Source: Paraburkholderia sp. NMBU_R16
GTDB lineage: Bacteria; Pseudomonadota; Gammaproteobacteria; Burkholderiales; Burkholderiaceae
Assembly (NCBI RefSeq): GCF_013282575.1
Contig: NZ_JAAAYE010000020.1
Span: 1 to 64,000, forward strand
Direction: 5' to 3'
Length of the DNA stretch: 64,000 nt
Each line of letters opens with the position of its first letter. Position 1 is the stretch's first letter. Positions 28,618-39,572 of this stretch are shown here, piece after piece. The position numbers were made by a program, and so were the translations under genes. Below the pieces are notes generated by a model. The model searched no databases. It was not told the origin of the DNA and saw nothing but the letters and a program-made list of their open reading frames with translations.

Positions 28618-29955
28618 ATGAAACCCGTTATTGCCCTCGTTGGGCGCCCCAATGTGGGGAAATCCACGCTGTTCAATCGGCTCACTCGCTCGCGGGATGC
28701 TCTCGTCGCCGACTTGCCGGGTCTCACGCGCGATCGCCATTACGGTGAAGGGCGCGCGGGCGACAGGCCTTATCTCGTCGTCGACACCGGTGGCTTCGAG
28801 CCCGTGGCGAAAGACGGCATCCTTCACGAGATGGCTCGCCAGACGCGGCAGGCGGTCGAGGAATCCGACGTCGTGGTTTTCATCGTCGACGGCCGCAATG
28901 GCTTGGCGCCGCAAGATAAGTCGATCGCTGAATACCTGCGCAAGACGGGGCGGCCGATCATGCTCGTCGTCAACAAGGCGGAAGGCATGAAGTACACGGC
29001 CGTCGCATCGGATTTCTATGAGCTCGGGCTCGGAGACCCCCGGGCGATTTCGGCCGCGCACGGCGACGGCGTCACCGAAATGATCAATGACGCGCTCGAG
29101 ATCGCCTATTCGGGCCATCCTGACGAAGCCGAGGCGGACCAGGCTCCGCACGGCGTCAAGATCGCCATCGTCGGGCGCCCGAACGTGGGCAAGTCCACTC
29201 TGGTCAATGCGCTGATCGGGGAGGATCGCGTCATCGCGTTCGACATGCCCGGCACGACGCGCGATTCGATCTACGTGGATTTCGAACGGCAGGGCCGCCG
29301 CTATACGCTCATCGACACGGCCGGGTTACGCCGTCGGGGCAAGGTGTTCGAGGCCGTCGAGAAGTTCTCGGTCGTCAAGACACTGCAATCGATTGCCGAT
29401 GCAAACGTCGTCATTCTGCTGCTCGATGCGCGGCAGGATATTTCCGATCAGGACGCGCATATTGCGGGATTCGTCGTCGAGCAGGGGCGCGCGCTCGTCG
29501 TCGGGGTCAACAAATGGGACGGACTCGACGAACACGTGCGCGAGCGCACGAAGGCCGATCTGAAGCGCAAGCTGAAATTCCTGGAATTCGCCAAATTCCA
29601 TTTCGTTTCCGCCACGGAGAAGTCCGGCATTGGCGCGTTGATGCGCTCAGTCGACGCGGCGTATGCCGCGGCCATGGCGAAACTGCCGACGCCGAAGCTC
29701 ACGCGTGCGCTCATCGAAGCGGTCGAGTTCCAGCAGCCGCGGCGTCGGGGGCCAGTGCGCCCGAAACTGCGTTACGCGCACCAGGGGGGGCAGAATCCCC
29801 CGATCATCGTGATTCACGGTAATGCGCTCGATGCGGTGACGGATACCTATAAACGGTACCTCGAGAACCGCTTCAGAGAAACTTTCTCGCTGACCGGAAC
29901 TCCATTGCGCATCGAGTTTCGCTCATCGGCGAATCCCTACGCGGACAAGAGCTGA
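28618..29955 (+). CDS. der: Ribosome-assembly GTPase Der (EngA)
   Basis: 445 residues with two tandem G domains, each with a [10 protein letters not shown]-loop (about 8-16 and 183-191), DTGG/DTAG G3 and NKAE/NKWD G4 motifs, and a C-terminal KH-like domain. The double-GTPase layout is unique to Der, needed for 50S subunit maturation. The start [16 protein letters not shown] is standard. Confidence 0.98.
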   Translation: MKPVIALVGRPNVGKSTLFNRLTRSRDALVADLPGLTRDRHYGEGRAGDRPYLVVDTGGFEPVAKDGILHEMARQTRQAVEESDVVVFIVDGRNGLAPQDKSIAEYLRKTGRPIMLVVNKAEGMKYTAVASDFYELGLGDPRAISAAHGDGVTEMINDALEIAYSGHPDEAEADQAPHGVKIAIVGRPNVGKSTLVNALIGEDRVIAFDMPGTTRDSIYVDFERQGRRYTLIDTAGLRRRGKVFEAVEKFSVVKTLQSIADANVVILLLDARQDISDQDAHIAGFVVEQGRALVVGVNKWDGLDEHVRERTKADLKRKLKFLEFAKFHFVSATEKSGIGALMRSVDAAYAAAMAKLPTPKLTRALIEAVEFQQPRRRGPVRPKLRYAHQGGQNPPIIVIHGNALDAVTDTYKRYLENRFRETFSLTGTPLRIEFRSSANPYADKS

Positions 29956-30015
29956 CCGGCTCCGACGGAGGATCGGCCGGACGGCCGGGCACCGCGTGCG
30001 CCAACGAAAATCGGC

Positions 30016-30021
30016 TATAGT
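30016..30021 (+). promoter_or_regulatory. Candidate -10 element for hfq
   Basis: TATAGT about 76 bases before the hfq ATG, followed by an unstructured leader. No -35 match was found. Confidence 0.4.
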
Positions 30022-30097
30022 GTAGCGATTGACGCCGGATCTCTTTTTCTTCGGCGTCGATGTGGATCCAACCTGCAAAAAAACGACGGAGTTTGCT

Positions 30098-30334
30098 ATG
30101 AGCAACAAAGGGCAATTGTTACAAGACCCGTTTTTGAACGCACTGCGCAAAGAGCACGTGCCTGTCTCGATTTATCTGGTCAACGGCATCAAGCTGCAAG
30201 GGAACATCGAATCGTTCGACCAGTACGTCGTGTTGCTCCGGAATACCGTTACTCAGATGGTTTACAAGCACGCTATTTCGACGGTCGTTCCCGCCCGTCC
30301 GGTCAATTTCCATCCGGACGCCGAGACGTCCTGA
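30098..30334 (+). CDS. hfq: RNA chaperone Hfq
   Basis: 78 residues: [19 protein letters not shown], Sm1 ([19 protein letters not shown]) and Sm2 ([10 protein letters not shown]) motifs. The hexameric ring pairs small RNAs with mRNAs. A GACGGAG site precedes ATG 30098; an in-frame TTG start 23 codons upstream is not supported. The short C-terminal tail ends PDAETS. hfq-hflX order is conserved; the hairpin that follows may separate their expression. Confidence 0.98.
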   Translation: MSNKGQLLQDPFLNALRKEHVPVSIYLVNGIKLQGNIESFDQYVVLLRNTVTQMVYKHAISTVVPARPVNFHPDAETS

Positions 30335-30349
30335 ACCCATCATTGCGGA

Positions 30350-30384
30350 CGGCACGGCGGCGGTTGCACCGCGCCGCCGTGCCG
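30350..30384 (+). terminator. Strong GC hairpin between hfq and hflX
   Basis: A perfect 13-bp stem (CGGCACGGCGGCG at 30350-30362 with CGCCGCCGTGCCG at 30372-30384) and a 9-base loop. It is followed by CCTCTTCAATTT, a weak T-tract that runs straight into the hflX TTG start. It may terminate or attenuate between hfq and hflX, or hinder hflX translation. Confidence 0.6.
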
Positions 30385-30395
30385 GCCTCTTCAAT

Positions 30396-31613
30396 TTGAC
30401 GTCCACCAATTTGATCAACGCAGCGCTCGTCGGCATCGATTTCGGCAAGATCGACTTCGAAGCCAGTCTCGAAGAACTCAGCCTGCTCGCGCAAAGCGCG
30501 GGCGCCCATCCCGCCGTGATGTTGACGGGGCGCAGGTCGAGCCCCGATGCCGCGCTGTTCGTCGGCAGTGGCAAGGCCGAGGAGTTGCGCCTCGCCTGCG
30601 AGGCGAACGACATCGAAATCGTCATCTTCAACCATGCGCTCGCACCGGCACAGCAACGCAATCTGGAGCGGGCGCTTAATCGGCGCGTGATCGACCGGAC
30701 AAGCCTGATTCTCGACATCTTCGCCCAGCGCGCCCGCAGCCACGAGGGCAAGCTGCAAGTGGAGCTTGCTCAGCTGCAGTACATTGCAACGCGGCTCGTG
30801 CGCGCCTGGACTCACCTCGAGCGGCAAAAAGGCGGTATCGGCCTGCGCGGGCCCGGCGAAACGCAGCTCGAGACGGACCGGCGGCTCATCGGCGACCGTA
30901 TCAAGATGCTCAAGACGCGCCTCGCGAAGCTGCAGCGCCAGCACGGCACGCAGCGCCGCCAGCGCCAGCGCAACCGCACGCTGTCGGTCTCGCTCGTGGG
31001 CTACACGAACGCAGGCAAGTCGACGCTCTTCAATGCATTGACGAAGGCGCAAGCCTATGCGGCCGATCAACTGTTCGCCACGCTCGATACGACATCGCGG
31101 CGCGTGTTCCTCGGCGACGAGGCCGGCCAGGTCGTGGTGTCCGATACGGTCGGGTTCATTCGCGAGTTGCCGCACCAGCTCGTGGCTGCGTTTCGCGCGA
31201 CGCTGGAGGAGACGATCCATGCTGATGTGCTGCTGCATGTCGTCGACGCATCGAGCGCCGTGCGGCTCGATCAGATCGATCAAGTGAACGAAGTCTTGCG
31301 CGAGATTGGCGCGGATACCGTGCGGCAAGTCCTCGTCTTCAACAAGATCGATGCGGTGCCGGAACTCGCGGCTCGCAAGGAGGCGGTCGAGCGCGACGAG
31401 TATGGTAATATTTCGCGCGTCTTTTTGAGCGCGCGCACCGGGCAAGGACTCGATTCGCTGCGCGCAGCCATCGCCGAGATCGCCACCTCAGAACATCTCC
31501 CAGACACCGGGCGGGCGCTGCCGGAACCCCAGGCAGCGGCGGACGAGCACAAAGATTTCGACGTACCGCGGCTGGACGGAATGGCGGTTGTGCGCCGTTC
31601 CGATCTGCATTGA
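30396..31613 (+). CDS. hflX: Ribosome-associated GTPase HflX
   Basis: 405 residues. The N-terminal HflX domain (ALFVGSGKAEELRLACEAND), the glycine-rich GGIGLRGPGETQLETDRR linker and the G domain (VGYTNAGKSTLFNAL, DTVGFIRELPHQL, NKID) are all present. HflX splits and rescues stalled 70S ribosomes, notably after heat stress. No ATG or GTG fits; the likely starts are TTG at 30396 or TTG at 30411, and no Shine-Dalgarno is visible before either, so expression is probably low or coupled to hfq. Confidence 0.94.
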   Translation: MTSTNLINAALVGIDFGKIDFEASLEELSLLAQSAGAHPAVMLTGRRSSPDAALFVGSGKAEELRLACEANDIEIVIFNHALAPAQQRNLERALNRRVIDRTSLILDIFAQRARSHEGKLQVELAQLQYIATRLVRAWTHLERQKGGIGLRGPGETQLETDRRLIGDRIKMLKTRLAKLQRQHGTQRRQRQRNRTLSVSLVGYTNAGKSTLFNALTKAQAYAADQLFATLDTTSRRVFLGDEAGQVVVSDTVGFIRELPHQLVAAFRATLEETIHADVLLHVVDASSAVRLDQIDQVNEVLREIGADTVRQVLVFNKIDAVPELAARKEAVERDEYGNISRVFLSARTGQGLDSLRAAIAEIATSEHLPDTGRALPEPQAAADEHKDFDVPRLDGMAVVRRSDLH

Positions 31614-31645
31614 CCGGCTCTCCCAACTCGAGCGAACGAACACAG

Positions 31646-33001
31646 GTGAACGAATACAACGAGCGGAGTTTCTGGATGCGTGCGCGCGCCATTCTTTCCA
31701 TCAGCGACCCTCGTTGGGGGCGCAGCGACGGCAACGGCGACCGGCAGCGTCCGAACGAGCCGAATCGCGGGCGCGGCAACGGCGAAGGTCCGCCCGATCT
31801 CGACGAGATGTGGCGCGAATTCAATCGGCGCCTTTCGCGGCTTTTCGGCGGCAAGGGCGGCGGCCCAGGGCCGGGCGAGCGCCGACCCGATAATGGGCGC
31901 GCAGCGCGCGTGGGTGTCGGCATCGTCATCGGCGTACTCGTGGCGATCTACATCGGCAGTGGCGTTTTCGTCGTACAAGATGGCCAGACCGGCGTCGTGC
32001 TCCAGTTCGGAAAATTGCGCAGGACGGTCGGGCCCGGTGTCCATCTGCGCTCGCCGTATCCGTTCGAGACGAGCGAAATCGTCAACGTATCGGAGATCCG
32101 CTCCATTGAAGTCGGCCGGCGCAACGCCGTGAACGACGGCAACCTGATGGATGCCTCGATGCTCACGAGAGATGGCGACATCCTCAACGTGCGCTTCAGC
32201 GTGCAATACCAGGTGAAATCGCCGACCGACTACCTCTTTCACGCGGTCGACCCCGATCGCAGCGTCACGCAGGCCGCTCAAGCGGCGGCGCGAGCGATTG
32301 TCGGCGCGAGCGGCACGCAGGCGCTGCTCGATCAAAATCGCGATCGACTGAGCCAGCAGTTGACCGCGGCGATTCAGCGCTCGCTCGACCTGTATCGCGC
32401 GGGGCTGACCGTTGCCGGTGTGACGATTCAGAGCATCGAGCCGCCGCAGCAGGTGCAAGCGGCGTTCGACGACGCGCTTCGGGCGAAAGACGATCGCGAG
32501 CGCATGAAGCGCGAAGCGCAGGCGTACGCGAACGAAGTTCTGCCGCGCGCGCAAGCCGATGCCGCTCGCTCGCTCGATGACGCCAAGGCCTATGCCGAGC
32601 GCGTGGTGACGCAGGCGCAAGGCGATGCGGATCGTTTCTCTCAGGTTTATGCCCAGTACGCCAAGGCGCCCGCCATCGTGCGCGAGCGAATGTATCTCGA
32701 TACCATGCGTGACATCTATTCGAATACGACCAAGGTTTTCGTCGACACGAAAGCGGGTTCGAGCGTCGTCCAGTTGCAGCTCGACAAGCTGATCGAGGCG
32801 AAGGCACGTGGCGCGGGCGATGCTCAGGCGGCGCCGGGCGCGCCAGCACCCGCATCGTCTGCCGCGGCGCCCACACAGGGCGCTTCGGCGGCTGCCCCGG
32901 CCGTCGCCAGTCCCGCGAGCCGCGCGGCCGCCGCGAGCGACGCGATGCGTTCACGCGACGGGTTCCGAAGCCGCTCGCGCGAAGACGAGTTGCAGCAATG
33001 A
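31646..33001 (+). CDS. hflK: FtsH protease regulator HflK
   Basis: 451 residues from GTG 31646, which gives the conserved NEYNERSFW start; a TTG overlapping the hflX stop (31610) would add 12 residues. A Gly/Arg-rich N-terminus, one transmembrane segment (about 88-110) and an SPFH/band-7 domain follow (VVQDGQTGVVLQFGKL, then an Ala/Glu-rich helical stalk). The C-terminal 60 residues are Ala/Pro-rich. HflK and HflC form a large cage around FtsH in the inner membrane and modulate its proteolysis. Confidence 0.94.
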   Translation: MNEYNERSFWMRARAILSISDPRWGRSDGNGDRQRPNEPNRGRGNGEGPPDLDEMWREFNRRLSRLFGGKGGGPGPGERRPDNGRAARVGVGIVIGVLVAIYIGSGVFVVQDGQTGVVLQFGKLRRTVGPGVHLRSPYPFETSEIVNVSEIRSIEVGRRNAVNDGNLMDASMLTRDGDILNVRFSVQYQVKSPTDYLFHAVDPDRSVTQAAQAAARAIVGASGTQALLDQNRDRLSQQLTAAIQRSLDLYRAGLTVAGVTIQSIEPPQQVQAAFDDALRAKDDRERMKREAQAYANEVLPRAQADAARSLDDAKAYAERVVTQAQGDADRFSQVYAQYAKAPAIVRERMYLDTMRDIYSNTTKVFVDTKAGSSVVQLQLDKLIEAKARGAGDAQAAPGAPAPASSAAAPTQGASAAAPAVASPASRAAAASDAMRSRDGFRSRSREDELQQ

Positions 33002-33014
33002 GGGGCGCCCGATC

Positions 33015-33923
33015 ATGAACCGTATCGTTGCGCTCGTCATCGTCGTCGTCTTGCTGCTGTTCGCGGGCGCATCCACGCTCGTGGTCGTCGATCAGCGGCA
33101 TGTCGGCATCGTCTATTCGCGTGGCCAGGCGGACCCGACGGTCGTCGGCCCCGGCCTGCATTTCAAGCTGCCCACGCCCATTCAAGCGGCGGTGCGCATC
33201 GATATGCGCATCCAGACCGTCGATGCCGGCAATCCCGATCGCTACACGACGTCGGACAAAAGCGATCTGCTCGTCAGTCCGCTCCTGAAGTATCGCGTCG
33301 TCGAGCCGCTCAAGCTGTTTGCGACGACCGGGGGCGATCTGCAAAGCACACCCGAGCGTCTGAGCGCGCTCGCGCGTGAGGCGCTCGCCGATGCGCTCGG
33401 CAAGCGCACGCTGACCGATACGCTTTCGCATCAGACTCAGATTGCGTCGAGTGCCCGCGAGGCGATGGCAAACGGCGCCCGCTCGCTCGGTATCGATGTC
33501 GTCGATCTGCAACTCGTGCGCGTCGATTTCCCCGGCAACATGTCCGACACCGTCTACAAACGCATGGCGGCGGAGCGCGAACAGGCGGCAAGCGCCGCAC
33601 GCGCGGACGGTGCCGCGCAGGCGGAGGCGATCAAGGCGGACGCCGACCGGCAGCGCCAGACCGTGCTGGCCGACGCATACAAACAGGCCCAGACGATCAA
33701 GGGTCAAGGCGATGCAAAAGCCGCGGAAATCGCGGCGGACGCGTTCAGCCGGGACCCGGGTTTCTATGAGTTTTATCAGAGCATGCAGGCCTACCGGGCG
33801 GTGTTCAAGCCGAACGACGTGATCGTCGTCGATCCGGACAGCCAGTTTTTCCGCTTCATGCGCAACTCCGGCGGCAATGCCGAAACGGCCACCCGCGCCG
33901 AGGCTGCGCCGAAAAAACACTGA
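33015..33923 (+). CDS. hflC: FtsH protease regulator HflC
   Basis: 302 residues: N-terminal membrane anchor (IVALVIVVVLLLFAGAST), SPFH domain (VVVDQRHVGIVYSRGQADP) and a long helical arm rich in Ala, Gln and Asp, ending PNDVIVVDPDSQFFRFM. It is the partner of HflK, 13 bases downstream in the same operon. Confidence 0.96.
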   Translation: MNRIVALVIVVVLLLFAGASTLVVVDQRHVGIVYSRGQADPTVVGPGLHFKLPTPIQAAVRIDMRIQTVDAGNPDRYTTSDKSDLLVSPLLKYRVVEPLKLFATTGGDLQSTPERLSALAREALADALGKRTLTDTLSHQTQIASSAREAMANGARSLGIDVVDLQLVRVDFPGNMSDTVYKRMAAEREQAASAARADGAAQAEAIKADADRQRQTVLADAYKQAQTIKGQGDAKAAEIAADAFSRDPGFYEFYQSMQAYRAVFKPNDVIVVDPDSQFFRFMRNSGGNAETATRAEAAPKKH

Positions 33924-33965
33924 CAAGAGGGGACGCCGCGCTCATCGGTCCGCGGCTGAAAGCGT

Positions 33966-34157
33966 ATGGACATGGCTGGCTCGTTACTGCTTGCGGTCGC
34001 GTTGATGCTCATTATCGAGGGCATGTTCCCGTTCGTATTCCCGACTGCATGGCGGGAGACGTTCCGTAAAATTGCGGCACGCCCGGCGCATCATATTCGC
34101 GTCGGCGGGCTCATCGTCATGGCGTTGGGTCTCGTGTTGCTTCTCGTGGCCACATGA
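33966..34157 (+). CDS. DUF2065 small membrane protein (YjeT-like)
   Basis: 63 residues with two predicted transmembrane helices (LLLAVALMLIIEGMFPFVFP and HIRVGGLIVMALGLVLLLVA) separated by a basic loop. It matches DUF2065, a family of unknown function. In E. coli the homologue yjeT likewise sits between hflC and purA, so the position supports it being real. ATGs at 33966 and 33972 are both possible. Confidence 0.85.
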   Translation: MDMAGSLLLAVALMLIIEGMFPFVFPTAWRETFRKIAARPAHHIRVGGLIVMALGLVLLLVAT

Positions 34158-34196
34158 GGCCGCGCGTTATCCATCAATGTCGTAGGACTCACCCGA

Positions 34197-35351
34197 ATGT
34201 CGACCTGGCTGCTTCCCGAGAATATTGCCGATGTGCTGCCGTCGGAAGCGCGAAAGATCGAGGAGTTGCGCCGCGCGCTGCTCGATCGATTTCGCGCCTA
34301 CGGCTATGAGCTGGTGATGCCGCCGCTGCTGGAATATCTCGAATCGCTTCTCACGAGCGGCGGCGCCGACCTCAATCTGCGCACGTTCAAGCTTGTCGAC
34401 CAGTTATCGGGTCGCACGCTGGGACTCCGAGCCGATACGACACCCCAGGTGGCGCGCATCGATGCGCATCTGCTGAATCGGCAGGGCGTTACGCGGCTGT
34501 GTTACGCGGGCAGTGTGTTGCATACCCGGCCGCGCGGGCTGCACGCGACGCGCGAGCAGATCCAGGTAGGTGCCGAGATCTACGGTCACGCAGGACTGGA
34601 AGCCGATGTCGAAGTTCAGCAGCTGATGCTCGATGCCATGCGGCTGGCCGGGTTCGGCAAGGTCCGGCTGGACCTTTGCCATGCCGGCGTACTCGCCGCG
34701 TTGTTCGCGCGCGAGCCGGCCGCAGCGGCCATGGGCGAGACGCTTTACGAGGCGCTCGCAGGCAAGGACGTCGCCCGACTGGACGAACTCACGGAGGGAC
34801 TCGACGCACCCATACGCGACGCGCTGCGGCTATTGCCTTCGCTCTATGGCGACGCATCGGTGCTGGACCAGGCGCGGCAGCGTTTGCCGCAATGGCCCGA
34901 TATCGCACAGGCGCTCGATGACTTGACGTTCCTCGCGGCGCAAGTCGAGGGAGCCGAAGTGACGATCGATCTGGCCGATCTGCGTGGCTATGCCTATCAC
35001 AGCGGTGTCATGTTTTCCGCTTATGTGGATGGCGTATCGAATGCCGTTGCACGGGGCGGGCGCTACGACCATGTCGGTCAGGCGTACGGGCGCGCGCGCG
35101 CGGCGACCGGTTTTTCGCTCGATCTGCGCGAGCTTGCCCGGATTTTGCCGGCCCAGGCGCGCAGCAGCGCGATCCTGGCACCGTGGCGGCATGACGACGC
35201 GTTGCGTGCCAGCGTCGCCGCGCTGCGCGATGCGGGCGAAATCGTCATTCAGGCGTTGCCGGGCCACGATCACGACCTCGACGAATTCGCCTGTGATCGC
35301 GTGCTGATCGAGCGCGACGGCGCGTGGGTAGTCGAGGTGCTGCGACCCTAA
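34197..35351 (+). CDS. hisZ: ATP phosphoribosyltransferase regulatory subunit HisZ
   Basis: 384 residues resembling histidyl-tRNA synthetase without the anticodon-binding domain: [35 protein letters not shown] and [20 protein letters not shown]. HisZ is catalytically inactive as a synthetase; it pairs with a short-form HisG for the first step of histidine synthesis and mediates feedback control. A short-form hisG should exist elsewhere in the genome. Position between hflC and purA is typical of Burkholderiaceae. Confidence 0.95.
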   Translation: MSTWLLPENIADVLPSEARKIEELRRALLDRFRAYGYELVMPPLLEYLESLLTSGGADLNLRTFKLVDQLSGRTLGLRADTTPQVARIDAHLLNRQGVTRLCYAGSVLHTRPRGLHATREQIQVGAEIYGHAGLEADVEVQQLMLDAMRLAGFGKVRLDLCHAGVLAALFAREPAAAAMGETLYEALAGKDVARLDELTEGLDAPIRDALRLLPSLYGDASVLDQARQRLPQWPDIAQALDDLTFLAAQVEGAEVTIDLADLRGYAYHSGVMFSAYVDGVSNAVARGGRYDHVGQAYGRARAATGFSLDLRELARILPAQARSSAILAPWRHDDALRASVAALRDAGEIVIQALPGHDHDLDEFACDRVLIERDGAWVVEVLRP

Positions 35352-35441
35352 GCCGTGCGCACCGCGAGCGGTGCCGCATCGTCCAAGAATCCCATGCCGT
35401 TGACGCGAAACGAAAAAGTCGGAACGCCCGGCGAACATGGG

Positions 35442-36821
<1,380 letters not shown>

Positions 36822-36836
36822 CGGGCGGTGCGGGAC

Positions 36837-37409
36837 ATGACGACATTCTCGATGGCGGATGCGCGCAACGACGAGAAGAACCTTTGGGTCAGCTGGGACG
36901 AATACCACCGGCTGATCGAAATGCTCGCTCTCGCGGTGCACGATTCCGGATGGACATTCGACAAGATCCTGTGTCTCGCGCGCGGCGGCTTGCGTGTAGG
37001 CGATCAGCTCTCTCGCATCTACGATTTGCCGTTGGCCATTCTTGCAACGAGCTCGTACCGCGAGGCAGCGGGTACGCAACAAGGCGAGCTCGACATCGCG
37101 CAGTACATCACGATGACGCGCGGCGAATTGTCGGGCAACGTGCTGCTCGTCGACGATCTCGTCGATTCGGGCGTGACGCTTGCGCGGGTTCAGCAACACC
37201 TGAAAGAGCGGTATCCGGCCGTCACGGCCGTGCGCTCGGCCGTGCTCTGGTACAAGGGCTGCTCGCAGGTGAAGCCCGATTACTTCGTGCAGTATCTGCC
37301 AACGAACCCGTGGATCCATCAGCCGTTCGAGGAGTGGGACACCGTGCGTCCTCACAATCTTGCCGCGTGGATCAAACGCGGCACGGCCGGGTCGCCATCC
37401 GGCACATAA
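36837..37409 (+). CDS. Phosphoribosyltransferase-family protein
   Basis: 190 residues with a type I phosphoribosyltransferase fold and the PRPP-binding motif VLLVDDLVDSGVTL. The segment DKILCLARGGLRVGDQLSRI and the C-terminal PTNPWIHQPFEEWD resemble xanthine/guanine phosphoribosyltransferases. Purine salvage is the likely role given the neighbouring purA; the exact base is uncertain. Start ATG 36837 or GTG 36828; neither has a strong ribosome-binding site. A terminator follows. Confidence 0.88.
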   Translation: MTTFSMADARNDEKNLWVSWDEYHRLIEMLALAVHDSGWTFDKILCLARGGLRVGDQLSRIYDLPLAILATSSYREAAGTQQGELDIAQYITMTRGELSGNVLLVDDLVDSGVTLARVQQHLKERYPAVTAVRSAVLWYKGCSQVKPDYFVQYLPTNPWIHQPFEEWDTVRPHNLAAWIKRGTAGSPSGT

Positions 37410-37455
37410 CGTGCCCGGGGGCGAAAAAACGCGGATGCGAACGAGTCGCATGGCG

Positions 37456-37481
37456 GCGGAGTCGACCGGCTCCGCTTTTTT
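37456..37481 (+). terminator. Rho-independent terminator after the purA unit
   Basis: GCGGAG (37456-37461) pairs with CTCCGC (37470-37475) around an 8-base loop and is followed by six T. Confidence 0.8.
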
Positions 37482-37507
37482 GTATGTGCGCGCCATGCAA
37501 GCACCGC

Positions 37508-37513
37508 TAGAAT
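37508..37513 (+). promoter_or_regulatory. Candidate -10 element for kup
   Basis: TAGAAT 41 bases before the kup ATG, just after the preceding terminator; no good -35. Confidence 0.4.
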
Positions 37514-37554
37514 AGCGCTCGCTGCCCGCTGATCCGCTCTACCTTTGTTCGCCT

Positions 37555-39447
37555 ATGACTGATAACGGCCACGATCATATCCGCCAGCAATCCTTGCCTG
37601 CGCTTGCGCTGGCCGCCATTGGCGTCGTATTCGGCGACATCGGCACGAGCCCGCTGTATGCGCTCAAGGAAGCATTCAGCGAGTCGCATGGCATTCCATT
37701 GACCGATGCGTCGATTCTTGGCGTTATTTCGCTGCTTTTCTGGGCGATAGTCGTTGTCGTCTCGATCAAGTACGTTCTGTTCGTCATGCGGGCCGACAAC
37801 AACGGCGAAGGCGGTGTGCTCGCGCTGATGGCGCTCTCGCTTCGCCCGTTTACGAGCAAGGGGCGGACCTCGTCCACCTTATTGATGCTCGGCATCTTCG
37901 GCGCTTGCATGTTCTACGGCGATGCGGTCATCACGCCGGCCATTTCCGTCATGTCCGCCGTCGAAGGTCTCGAGGTTGCCACACCTCAGCTCTCGCATCT
38001 CGTCATTCCGATCACAATCGTGATCCTCGTCGCGCTCTTCTGGATTCAACGGCACGGCACGTCGCTGGTCGGCAAGCTCTTTGGGCCGATCATGGTCGTT
38101 TGGTTCCTGACGCTGGCCGTCCTCGGTGTGGCGCATGTGATTCGCGAACCCGGCATCATCGCCGCGCTCAATCCGTACTACGCGATGACATTCATGAGCC
38201 GCCATCTTCTGCAGGCGTATGTGGTGCTCGGCTCGGTGTTTCTCGTGCTGACGGGCGCGGAGGCACTGTATGCCGATATGGGTCATTTCGGCGCGAAGCC
38301 GATCCGGGTCGGCTGGTATTGCATCGTCATGCCTTCGCTGGTGCTGAACTACTTCGGGCAGGGCGCGCTGCTCATGCACGATCATAGCGCGCTCGCGAAT
38401 CCGTTCTTTCTCATGGCGCCCGACTGGGCCACGCTGCCGCTCGTCGTGCTCTCGACCATCGCAACGGTCATTGCTTCGCAGGCCGTCATCTCCGGTGCTT
38501 ATTCGCTCACGAGCCAGGCCATTCAGCTCGGCTACGTTCCTCGCATGAAGATCCTCCATACTTCGGATCTTGCAATCGGTCAGATTTATGTTCCCGTCGT
38601 GAACTGGATGCTGCTCTTCGTGATCCTGATGATCGTCATCGGGTTCAAGAGCTCCGATAATCTCGCGGCGGCATACGGCATCGCCGTGACGACGACGATG
38701 GTCATTACGACGGTGCTGGCTTGCGTCGTGATGGTCAAAGTGTGGAACTGGAACAAACTGCTCGTTGCGCTGATCATCGCAACCTTCATCGTCGTCGACC
38801 TCGCTTTTTTCGGTGCGAACCTGCTGAAGGTGGCAGAAGGCGGCTGGCTGCCGCTCGGCATCGGCGCATTGCTCTTCTTCCTGCTGATGACTTGGCACAA
38901 GGGCCGTTTGCTCGTGAAGGAGCGCACCGCCGCGGACGGCATCCCGCTCGCGCCGTTCCTGCAGGGCTTGCTCGCACACCCGCCGCATCGGGTCTCGGGC
39001 ACGGCGATCTATCTGACGGGCAGCGATACGCTCGTGCCCGTCAGCCTGCTACACAATCTCAAGCACAACAAGGTGCTGCATGAGCGCACGCTGTTTCTGA
39101 CATTCGTCACGCTCGATATCCCATACGTCAAGGACGACGAGCGCGTCACGATCAAAGACGAGGGCGGCGGCTTGTTCTTGGTGAAGGCCGCTTACGGGTT
39201 CAACGAAACGCCCGATGTGAAAGCGGTGCTCTCGGAAATCAGCAGGCTGTACGGGATGACGTTCGAACTCATGGATACATCGTTTTTCCTCGCCCGCGAA
39301 ACGGTCGTGCCGACACAGTTGCCCGGTATGTCGATTCTGCGCGAGCGCGTGTTCGCCTGGATGCACCAGAACGCGGCCAAGCCCACGGACTTCTTCAGTA
39401 TTCCGGCCAATCGGGTCGTCGAATTGGGCACGAAGATCGAGATTTGA
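37555..39447 (+). CDS. kup: Low-affinity potassium transporter Kup
   Basis: 630 residues, the usual Kup length. The signature [19 protein letters not shown] near the N-terminus, about twelve transmembrane segments, and a cytosolic C-terminal domain of roughly 180 residues ([20 protein letters not shown] onward) identify a KUP/HAK/KT transporter, probably a K+/H+ symporter used for constitutive or acid-stress potassium uptake. It stands alone between two terminators. Confidence 0.97.
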   Translation: MTDNGHDHIRQQSLPALALAAIGVVFGDIGTSPLYALKEAFSESHGIPLTDASILGVISLLFWAIVVVVSIKYVLFVMRADNNGEGGVLALMALSLRPFTSKGRTSSTLLMLGIFGACMFYGDAVITPAISVMSAVEGLEVATPQLSHLVIPITIVILVALFWIQRHGTSLVGKLFGPIMVVWFLTLAVLGVAHVIREPGIIAALNPYYAMTFMSRHLLQAYVVLGSVFLVLTGAEALYADMGHFGAKPIRVGWYCIVMPSLVLNYFGQGALLMHDHSALANPFFLMAPDWATLPLVVLSTIATVIASQAVISGAYSLTSQAIQLGYVPRMKILHTSDLAIGQIYVPVVNWMLLFVILMIVIGFKSSDNLAAAYGIAVTTTMVITTVLACVVMVKVWNWNKLLVALIIATFIVVDLAFFGANLLKVAEGGWLPLGIGALLFFLLMTWHKGRLLVKERTAADGIPLAPFLQGLLAHPPHRVSGTAIYLTGSDTLVPVSLLHNLKHNKVLHERTLFLTFVTLDIPYVKDDERVTIKDEGGGLFLVKAAYGFNETPDVKAVLSEISRLYGMTFELMDTSFFLARETVVPTQLPGMSILRERVFAWMHQNAAKPTDFFSIPANRVVELGTKIEI

Positions 39448-39494
39448 GCGGCGGCTTGCCCGACGCCGAAGGCGGCGCGGCGGGCTCGTGATGC

Positions 39495-39530
39495 AAAAAT
39501 GCCCGTGTCTGGCTTCGACACGGGCATTTT
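39495..39530. terminator. Bidirectional terminator between kup and tex
   Basis: AAAATGCCCGTGTC (39496-39509) pairs perfectly with GACACGGGCATTTT (39517-39530) around seven bases. It lies between two convergent genes. Confidence 0.92.
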
Positions 39531-39572
39531 CCGTTAGGCGCCGCGCGGGATGCGACGCTTTTCGTGAGCGCG

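Noticed and set aside
32265-33926. 553-codon minus-strand frame opposite hflK/hflC
   Set aside because: Antisense shadow of two recognised genes.
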